Below, piece by piece: positions 1 to 5,035 of a stretch of 5,209 nucleotides of DNA. The stretch comes from Armatimonadota bacterium (GTDB lineage: Bacteria > Armatimonadota > Armatimonadia > Armatimonadales > Armatimonadaceae), in NCBI GenBank assembly GCA_014380985.1, contig JACMIU010000618.1:1-5209 (forward strand), given 5' to 3'. How positions within the stretch are numbered: the first letter of the stretch is position 1; every line of letters begins with the position of its first letter. The position numbers and the translations under genes are program-made. The notes beneath the pieces were generated by a model. The model was given only the letters and a program-made list of their open reading frames with translations. It was not told the DNA's origin and searched no databases.

Positions 1-144
1 AGCGATTACAGACAATCCCGCGAATCGAACCAATGCCGAACACCGCGAAATCAAACGGCACGATAGCACCGCAGGTAACACGATGCAACGTTCGGTTGCC
101 GCCGTCCGCGCAGGACAAAAAAACTATAAAACTAAAACGAAAAA
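1..144 (-). other. Region downstream of ilvN with no supported gene
   Basis: After the ilvN stop the minus strand is T-rich for about 30 bases (144-114), then GC-rich to the window edge. I see no convincing terminator hairpin before the T runs. The ilvN frame after its stop meets another TAG at 126-124 and is then open to the edge, but the translation resembles no family I know. It could be an intergenic spacer before another gene of the pathway. Confidence 0.5.
5..33 (-). promoter_or_regulatory. Weak candidate sigma-70-type promoter facing the left edge
   Basis: On the minus strand, TTGGTT (33-28) and TGTAAT (10-5) are separated by 17 bases: 3 of 6 and 5 of 6 matches to -35 and -10. It lies after ilvN and would drive a gene beyond position 1. 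Such matches are common by chance. Confidence 0.2.
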
Positions 145-348
145 CTAAACGGTGCGGGAGCCGCGCATCATGGCGATTTTGCCGGTGCGGACGAGTTCGC
201 GGATTCCGAAGGTGGCTAATTGTTTTTCAAAGGCGTCAATTTTGTCGCCGCCCCCGGTCACTTCTATCACATACGTCTTGTCGGCGACATCAATCACACG
301 CCCCCGGAAAATCTCGATCAACTGCATCAGTTCTAAGCGTTGCCCCGG
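145..348 (-). pseudogene. ilvN: C-terminal domain of the AHAS regulatory subunit, downstream of the amber codon
   Basis: The 67 codons after the TAG encode the C-terminal ACT-like domain of IlvN, starting PGQRLEL, then EIFRGRVIDVADKTYVIEVT, KIDAFEKQL, FGIRELVRTGKIAMMRG, and ending at TAG (147-145) where the family normally ends. There are no other stops, frameshifts or odd residues, so the domain has not decayed. It could be reached by amber suppression or readthrough, or made separately by re-initiation at ATG 327-325, which is 21 nt past the stop but lacks a good Shine-Dalgarno. Otherwise it is untranslated. Typed as a pseudogene part only because the frame is interrupted; if the TAG is a sequencing error, 690-145 is one normal ilvN. 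Confidence 0.85.
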
Positions 349-351
349 CTA
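349..351 (-). other. ilvN: In-frame amber codon interrupting ilvN
   Basis: The minus-strand codons read GTG AAC GCG TAG CCG GGG CAA. The frame before and after is the same and needs no insertion or deletion to restore a full 180-residue subunit. One base change from GAG, CAG, AAG or TCG would make it. TAG is also the natural end codon of this gene at 147-145; the other genes here end in TAA or TGA. Confidence 0.9.
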
Positions 352-690
352 CGCGTTCACTTTGATAAGCGCGAGTTCGCGGGCGAGCATCGGCGTGTCT
401 AAGTAGTCGTAGACCTTGCGAACGTCCAGCAACTTGTGCAATTGCTTGGTAATTTGCTCCAAAACGTCGGAATCGCCGCCCACGACAATCGTCATGCGCG
501 AAACGTTTGCGTTGTCGGTAATGCTCACGGTTAGCGACTCGATATTGTAGCCGCGCCGGGCGAACAGTCCTGAAACGCGGGCGAGGACGCCGGGTTCGTT
601 ATTGACCAGCACGGTGATAGTATGCGTTTCCGACACGTGCAAAGTTCCTCCAAAAGTCGCGCTTTGACCGGGCGCGGTTAATGTAGCCAT
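349..690 (-). CDS. ilvN: Acetohydroxyacid synthase regulatory subunit, N-terminal ACT part, ended by an in-frame TAG
   Basis: As translated, this is a 113-aa protein: a ~22-residue lead, then the N-terminal ACT domain (about 23-97) with TITVLVNNEPGVLARV (24-39), RRGYNIESLTV (45-55), SRMTIVV (64-70) and EQITKQLHKLLDV (78-90), then RELALIKVNA (104-113). The small subunit binds IlvB, raises its activity and, through valine bound at ACT-ACT interfaces, gives feedback inhibition. Intact subunits are about 160-180 aa; here TAG at 351-349 stops translation just as the linker to the C-terminal domain begins. The remainder continues in the same frame. Work on E. coli IlvH, as I recall it, found that the N-terminal part can activate the enzyme while valine control needs the rest, so this product might be active but less feedback-sensitive. 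A sequence error is an equally simple explanation. Confidence 0.93.
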   Translation of the reverse strand: MATLTAPGQSATFGGTLHVSETHTITVLVNNEPGVLARVSGLFARRGYNIESLTVSITDNANVSRMTIVVGGDSDVLEQITKQLHKLLDVRKVYDYLDTPMLARELALIKVNA

Positions 691-698
691 GTTTGTTG

Positions 699-704
699 TC
701 CTTT
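699..704 (-). promoter_or_regulatory. Shine-Dalgarno site for ilvN
   Basis: AAAGGA on the minus strand, 8 nt before the ATG at 690-688 and overlapping the TAA stop of the upstream gene. It is the clearest ribosome site in the 3' half of the operon and supports the start at 690, giving a ~20-residue lead before the ACT domain. Confidence 0.65.
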
Positions 705-1383
705 AATTATCCCACGCCCGGCGCAGTGCCGCTTCGCGAGGATGCCCGGTAATGAGCCGGGATACTTCCGTTTCGTCTGTGCCGTTCGCGCACGCCGTCA
801 CGATTTCAAAATCCAGTGCGGCATCGTCTGTGTCCACTGATTGTGCCGCTGCCGTCAGAACGTCCTGCCCGAAATACAGCCGCAGATACGTTTCCATGTC
901 ACGCAAGAACGCTTCGCGGTGCGCCCGCCACTGCCCCGGCGGAGCGACCGTTTCCGTCACTTGCTCCTGCAACACCGGTGGCAGTTTGTCGTACAACCGC
1001 TTCGGCGACACGATTACCACCGATTCCGGCGCGAACGGCAACACTTCCCAGTCGCGCAAAAACGCCTCGACACAATGCCCGATCTCGTCCGCGCCGCCTT
1101 TGCTCGCCCGCTCCGGTTCGCGGCAAACGTCGGTGTGCCATCCGCCGAGGGCGCGGTACGTCGCCAAGAACCGCGTCGGGTCGCCCGCCACCGCTTCACC
1201 GACAAACGGCGCGAATGCCCGCGCCAAGTGCCGATAAAACAGCGAATCGGCGAAATAGAAAAAACGATTCGGCGGCGGGGCTTCGCCCACAACAACCAAA
1301 CGCACCTTGTCCGGCTTATATAGTTCGCTTACCAAACCGCGCCGGCGCTTCCATTCGCGCCGCGTTCGCTCCTCGTCGGTCAT
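703..1383 (-). CDS. Hypothetical protein, possibly uracil-DNA glycosylase-like fold
   Basis: A 226-aa protein. Residues 27-38 (VRLVVVGEAPPP) are a beta strand followed by a GEAPP loop like motif A of the uracil-DNA glycosylase superfamily. They are followed by RFFYFADSLFYRHLARAF (40-57), GWHTDVCREP (81-90), a strand VVIVSPKRLY (122-131) and PPGQWRAHREAFLRDM (148-163), which could stand where motif B sits. The usual catalytic Asp/Asn and the HPS motif are not obvious, so glycosylase activity is not claimed. The C-terminal ~55 residues are not recognised. There are no membrane segments; the N-terminus is basic (RRRG, 13-16), which would suit nucleic-acid contact. The ATG overlaps the metallo-hydrolase stop as ATGA without a clear Shine-Dalgarno, so translation is probably coupled. 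The TAA stop is 12 nt before ilvN. The gene is likely real; the fold assignment is tentative. Confidence 0.8.
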   Translation of the reverse strand: MTDEERTRREWKRRRGLVSELYKPDKVRLVVVGEAPPPNRFFYFADSLFYRHLARAFAPFVGEAVAGDPTRFLATYRALGGWHTDVCREPERASKGGADEIGHCVEAFLRDWEVLPFAPESVVIVSPKRLYDKLPPVLQEQVTETVAPPGQWRAHREAFLRDMETYLRLYFGQDVLTAAAQSVDTDDAALDFEIVTACANGTDETEVSRLITGHPREAALRRAWDN

Positions 1384-2291
1384 GCGCGTTTATTTCGTAT
1401 CGTCCAAACCCCGAATCCGACGGCGACACACGCCAGCATAACCCCGACCATCGCGGGCAACGGGTCGCTCGGCGCGGGCGGCAGGTAGCGCACCCCTTGC
1501 AGATCGAACTCCGCCGGTTCGGGAACATATCGCCCGGTTTCCGGGAAGCGGAACGTTTCCGCGAGCCGGATCAGTTGCGCAGTCGCCACCGCAGCGGAAA
1601 CGGGTTCCCCGTGTCCCGTCGCTATTAGTTTCGGCTTCAGCGCGGCAAGTGTTTCGATCGTCTTTCGCTCCGCGTGCCAGTCGGTTGTTACCGGAATCGG
1701 AGGCTGTGAAACGGCGGGCTTGCCAAAAATACCGAGCGGCGAATCCAGATCCATCGTGATTACCGCGTCCCCGGCGATCAGCACCGCGTCGCGTTCGCGC
1801 CAAAGCGACACGTGACCGGGCGTGTGTCCCGGCGTTTCGAGAAACCGCCATTCCGCGCCTAATCCGGGAACCATGTTGCCGTCCGGCAACTCCCGCGCTA
1901 CGTCGCCAAAATCGCGCCCGCGAAACGTTCCCGGCGCGAACCGCATCACGAACCCCATCAAACCCCCCGTGGTCGGGTCGGCGGGAGGATAGTCCGACTT
2001 GCCCGTTATAAATGGCAGTTCCAAAGGGTGCGCGAACACCGGCACGTTCCAGTACACGGCGAGCGGCAACGCCGAACCGGCATGGTCGGTATGCGCGTGC
2101 GTCAGGATAATCGCCTGCGGACGGGCATCAAAGCCGAACACTTGATCGGCGGCGTCTTTGATTGCCTCAAACTGCCCCGCGATTCCGGCGTCCACCAACA
2201 CCCACCCTTGCGCGTTACCGACAAGATAGGCGTTGACAAGCCCAACGACGTTCAGCCGGTAGACTTCGGGCGCGATATTCTCGGCGATCAT
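1380..2291 (-). CDS. Metallo-beta-lactamase-fold hydrolase with C-terminal membrane segment
   Basis: A 303-aa MBL-fold protein with all the metal motifs: HAHTDH at 65-70 (His65, His67, Asp69, His70), TPGHTPGH at 153-160 (His156), GD at 174-175 (Asp175) and TGHGEP at 225-230 (His227). This is the set expected of a binuclear, probably zinc, hydrolase of the glyoxalase II-like group. The substrate cannot be read from sequence. Residues 278-297 form one hydrophobic segment (MVGVMLACVAVGFGVW, 281-296) followed by the basic tail TIRNKRA. This suggests a membrane-anchored enzyme; there is no N-terminal signal peptide, so the catalytic domain may face the cytoplasm, although the basic tail argues for the opposite topology. 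The start overlaps the ilvB stop as ATGA, and its own stop overlaps the next start in the same way, showing tight coupling. A link to branched-chain synthesis is not evident; it may simply be carried along in the operon. Confidence 0.93.
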   Translation of the reverse strand: MIAENIAPEVYRLNVVGLVNAYLVGNAQGWVLVDAGIAGQFEAIKDAADQVFGFDARPQAIILTHAHTDHAGSALPLAVYWNVPVFAHPLELPFITGKSDYPPADPTTGGLMGFVMRFAPGTFRGRDFGDVARELPDGNMVPGLGAEWRFLETPGHTPGHVSLWRERDAVLIAGDAVITMDLDSPLGIFGKPAVSQPPIPVTTDWHAERKTIETLAALKPKLIATGHGEPVSAAVATAQLIRLAETFRFPETGRYVPEPAEFDLQGVRYLPPAPSDPLPAMVGVMLACVAVGFGVWTIRNKRA

Positions 2292-4174
2292 CGCGCCACA
2301 TCCACCACCGCACCGGCGAGCGGCAACCGCTCTTCGGCGGCGTTATCGCCTTCGGATTCGAGGTACGCGCCCTCCATCAGTACCGACGCCGGAAGCGGTG
2401 TCGTGCTGTACGCCGCCGACGTTCCGGCATGAAGCGCGGCATACTGCGGGATGGGCGATTCAACAGGCGCGGTAGGCTTCCTAACCATCATTTCCTTGAT
2501 CGTTTGCCCCGACGGAATCATCGGGTAAACGTTGGTTTCCTTCGCCACGCGGAAGTCCATCAGCACCGGCCCCGGCGTTTCCATCGCCTTTTTGATAGTC
2601 GCCTCGACGTCTTCCGCGTTTTCACAGCGCATCCCGGTGCAACCATAGGCTTCGGCGAGTTTTACGAAGTCGGGGGCTTGCTCCAGATTCACGTTCGAGT
2701 AGTTTTTGTCCCAGAACATCTCCTGCCACTGCCGCACCATGCCTAAGAACTGATTGTTCAGAATGGCGATTTTCACCGGCAGTTTGTAAATACTCGCCAC
2801 CATCAGTTCTTGAATACACATCTGTATCGAGCCATCGCCGGAAATACACCAAACCGTGGTTTCGCGTCCCAACCCGAAACACGCGCCAATCGCGGCGGGC
2901 AAGCCAAAGCCCATCGTGCCTAAGCCGCCCGACGTGATAAATTGCCGCTGCTTCCGCATTCCGAAATGTTGCGCCGCCCACATCTGGTGTTGCCCGACAT
3001 CGGTAGTGGTAACGGCGTCGTGTCCCGTGAGGCGGGCGATTTCGCGGATGACAAACTCGGCGGACGGGCGTCCTTCCTCGTCCTGCTCGCCAACCTCCAT
3101 CGGGAACTCTTCCTTCCACGCGCCGATCTCTTCCTGCCATGCCTTTGTATCCGTGCGCGGGGTCACCAGTTTCAAGATTTCGGTTAACGCGGCGCGGCAG
3201 TCGCCGACAATCGGCACTTCTGCGCGGCGCACCTTGTTCATCTCCGCCGGGTCAATATCAAGGTGAATCACCTTCGCGTTCGGCGCGAACGCCGACACCT
3301 TGCCGGTCACGCGGTCATCGAACCGCGCCCCGACAGCGATTAAAAGGTCGGTGTTTTCCACTGCATGATTCGCATATGCCGTGCCGTGCATTCCGAGCAT
3401 ACCGAGCGAAAGTTCGTGATCTTCGGGGAACACGCCTAAACCCTGCAAGGTCGTCGTGACCGGAATACCGGCACGCTCGGCGAGCTCGCGTACCTCTTCG
3501 TGCGCGGCGGCGGCTTTCGCGCCGCCCCCGGCATAAATCACCGGCTTTTTGGACTCGTTGATAAGGTCGGCGGCACGTTTAATCTGCATCGGATGCGCGC
3601 GGAAATCGGACTTGAACGTCACCATCAGCACCTTTTGCGCTTCGTCGGGATCGTACTCGACGATGGCACGGCTAACGTCCACCGGAATATCAATCAGCAC
3701 CGGACCCGGTCGCCCCGAACGCGCCAGATGGAACGCCTCATGCACGATGCGCGGCAGGTCGTTCACGTCCTTGACCAGCCAGTTGTGCTTGGTGATCGGC
3801 ATCGTGATACCGGTGATGTCGGCTTCCTGAAAAGCGTCCTTACCGATAACCTCGGTGCGCACCTGCCCGGTAATCGCAACAAGCGGAATCGAATCCATCA
3901 TCGCGTCGCAAATCGGCGTAACAAGGTTTGTCGCGCCCGGTCCCGATGTGCCGATGCAAACACCGACCTTGCCGGTCGCGTGGGCGTAGCCTTCCGCCAT
4001 ATGTCCGCCGCCCTGTTCGTGCCGCACTAAAACATGGTGCAAAAACTCGCAGTGGTAGATTTCGTCGTAGAGCGGGATTACCGCCCCGCCGGGATAGCCG
4101 AAAATGGTATCCACGCCTTCGCGTCGCAAACATTCGAGCAGGGCTTGCGCCCCGGTTTTTCTAACTTTAGGCAT
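2288..4174 (-). CDS. ilvB: Acetohydroxyacid (acetolactate) synthase, catalytic subunit
   Basis: A cytoplasmic ThDP-dependent enzyme. It condenses two pyruvates to acetolactate, or pyruvate with 2-oxobutyrate to acetohydroxybutyrate, the first common step of Val/Leu/Ile synthesis. Domains in order: ThDP pyrimidine-binding (about 8-170) with GYPGGA (26-31) and catalytic E53 in VRHEQGG; central FAD-binding domain (about 195-335) with GARFDDRVTGK (282-292); ThDP pyrophosphate-binding domain (about 385-560) with GDG at 446-448 and NN at 473-474, and LGMVRQWQ at 477-484. The family C-terminus is at IPSGQTIKEM (553-562). At 628 aa it is longer than the usual 560-590 because of a low-complexity tail after residue 564. 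The residue matching plant Pro197 is Arg106 (GQVR). The Shine-Dalgarno is weak (AGAAAG, 8 nt before ATG); translation is probably coupled to the preceding gene, which it overlaps by 8 nt. Its partner ilvN lies two genes downstream. Confidence 0.98.
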   Translation of the reverse strand: MPKVRKTGAQALLECLRREGVDTIFGYPGGAVIPLYDEIYHCEFLHHVLVRHEQGGGHMAEGYAHATGKVGVCIGTSGPGATNLVTPICDAMMDSIPLVAITGQVRTEVIGKDAFQEADITGITMPITKHNWLVKDVNDLPRIVHEAFHLARSGRPGPVLIDIPVDVSRAIVEYDPDEAQKVLMVTFKSDFRAHPMQIKRAADLINESKKPVIYAGGGAKAAAAHEEVRELAERAGIPVTTTLQGLGVFPEDHELSLGMLGMHGTAYANHAVENTDLLIAVGARFDDRVTGKVSAFAPNAKVIHLDIDPAEMNKVRRAEVPIVGDCRAALTEILKLVTPRTDTKAWQEEIGAWKEEFPMEVGEQDEEGRPSAEFVIREIARLTGHDAVTTTDVGQHQMWAAQHFGMRKQRQFITSGGLGTMGFGLPAAIGACFGLGRETTVWCISGDGSIQMCIQELMVASIYKLPVKIAILNNQFLGMVRQWQEMFWDKNYSNVNLEQAPDFVKLAEAYGCTGMRCENAEDVEATIKKAMETPGPVLMDFRVAKETNVYPMIPSGQTIKEMMVRKPTAPVESPIPQYAALHAGTSAAYSTTPLPASVLMEGAYLESEGDNAAEERLPLAGAVVDVAR

Positions 4175-4625
4175 TGGTAGTGCTTTCTAATACATTCGGA
4201 ACCGGCTGGTTCAACCGGTAGATAAAGGGTTCGTTAAATAAATTGTCAAGACGATGTACGCGACGCCCGGAACCGTAGTTCACGGTTCCGTAACGTTGAC
4301 GTATTGCTGACACATTTTTGCTGAGCGGACTAACTATAGCCACATCGCTTAAAGTAAAACCTGCTCGCTCTTCATCTGTCATTGTGTAGAGAATGTTATG
4401 GAAAATACCTGCCGTCTTGCGAATACCATCCCTATCATGCAGAGGGGTTGCGATAAATAGCTCCCGTTGCTCGCCATCATCCGACATTGCCCAGTAGGCA
4501 TCCGTCACCGGTACTTTGGCAGTGTCAAGGCGGTCAAGAAAATCTGCTCCCACGGATTCTGCCGAGCGATAATCCTGCCAAATATCGAAGTACTCTTTTG
4601 TGTTTACCAAATCTGCTTTAACCAT
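4167..4625 (-). CDS. Uncharacterised 152-aa protein, partner of the HEPN gene
   Basis: I do not recognise a named family. The most family-like stretch is residues 34-72: a 'KVPVTDAYWAMSDDGEQREL' segment, then LFIATPLHDRDGIRKTA, which resembles hypothetical proteins I recall seeing near HEPN genes (from memory, not verified). 'TLSDVAIVSP' (91-100) looks like a second short strand region. There is no signal peptide, membrane segment or metal motif. The ATG at 4625 is supported by GGAG at 4636-4633 with a 7-nt spacer. The start overlaps the HEPN gene by 22 nt, and the stop overlaps ilvB by 8 nt, so translation is probably coupled on both sides. G+C is about 40-50% here, lower than in ilvB. The tight pairing suggests that the two proteins work together, perhaps as a toxin-antitoxin-like pair, but this is inference only. 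Confidence 0.7.
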   Translation of the reverse strand: MVKADLVNTKEYFDIWQDYRSAESVGADFLDRLDTAKVPVTDAYWAMSDDGEQRELFIATPLHDRDGIRKTAGIFHNILYTMTDEERAGFTLSDVAIVSPLSKNVSAIRQRYGTVNYGSGRRVHRLDNLFNEPFIYRLNQPVPNVLESTTNA

Positions 4626-5035
4626 GATAAAACTCCATCTTGCGGGTCGGCGATGGCGACGACGAGTTCACAAGTTTCTGTGCTATTGCGTGTGATTTCA
4701 TACCGTGATTGCTCGTTCCATCTTTCCACTGTAGCCCAGTTTTCTTCAAGGCTTTGATTATTTCTTCGTTCAATATCAAGATCATCTTTTATCCGTGCCA
4801 CAGCAATTAGTGACTTGATGTTGTGCGTAAAGTAGCTCTCTTTCTTAAATGTCGGATCGCCGAAATCTGGGTACGGGTACTCGCCTTGATTTTTAGCGAT
4901 AACCGCCTTGAGCGCGCACTCCACGGCGTAGCCCACCATGTAGTACGCTCCCGCGTCGTTGTCGCCGGTTTCGAGCAATGCCTTCGCGTCCGACAAACGC
5001 ATCGCCGCTAATTGTTGCAGTTCAAATCGGTTCAT
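4604..5035 (-). CDS. HEPN-domain protein, first gene after the T-box
   Basis: This 143-aa protein looks like a small all-helical HEPN domain. Residues 5-48 have the family pattern: an N-terminal helix (RLSDAKALLETG, 13-24), then AGAYYMVGYAVECALKAVIA (28-47), equivalent to the 'QAAEKALKALL' helix. A 'YFTHNIKSLI' segment follows (68-77), then a late WNEQSRYEI (106-114). HEPN proteins are often RNases or toxins paired with a nucleotidyltransferase or other antitoxin, but I see no clear RX4-6H catalytic motif, so RNase activity is not supported. The ATG at 5035 is chosen because upstream in-frame codons run through the T-box and terminator. No good Shine-Dalgarno precedes it: AGG lies one base from ATG, and GAGAGG is 17 nt away inside the terminator arm. 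It overlaps the next gene by 22 nt. Parts are AT-rich (about 33% G+C at 4741-4800), unlike ilvB. The fold is likely; the function is unknown. Confidence 0.75.
   Translation of the reverse strand: MNRFELQQLAAMRLSDAKALLETGDNDAGAYYMVGYAVECALKAVIAKNQGEYPYPDFGDPTFKKESYFTHNIKSLIAVARIKDDLDIERRNNQSLEENWATVERWNEQSRYEITRNSTETCELVVAIADPQDGVLSWLKQIW
4633..4636 (-). promoter_or_regulatory. Shine-Dalgarno site for the 152-aa gene
   Basis: GGAG on the minus strand, seven bases before the ATG at 4625-4623 and inside the 3' end of the HEPN gene. It is a clear ribosome site, unlike those of its neighbours, and it fixes the start of the 152-aa protein. Confidence 0.6.

Noticed and set aside
106..128. GTCC-GCGCA-GGAC hairpin beside an A/T run, as a terminator for ilvN.
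   Set aside because: On the minus strand the T run comes before the hairpin, not after it, and the stem is only 4 bp.
145..327. The C-terminal ilvN piece as an independent 60-aa gene.
   Set aside because: It is in frame with the upstream ACT part, lacks a good Shine-Dalgarno, and seven conserved-looking codons precede the ATG; it is the second half of ilvN.
752..1628. Long plus-strand open frames opposite the UDG-like and hydrolase genes.
   Set aside because: Arg/Pro/Ala-rich translations without motifs, lying opposite genes with clear families; antisense shadows of GC-rich coding.
3500..4030. Plus-strand 176-aa open frame opposite ilvB.
   Set aside because: His/Arg-rich composition without family features, and fully inside the certain ilvB gene.
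4199..4219. GAACC/GGTTC and ACCGG/CCGGT repeats near the end of the 152-aa gene as an att site or operator.
   Set aside because: Short, overlapping, within coding sequence, and no integrase or regulator is present.
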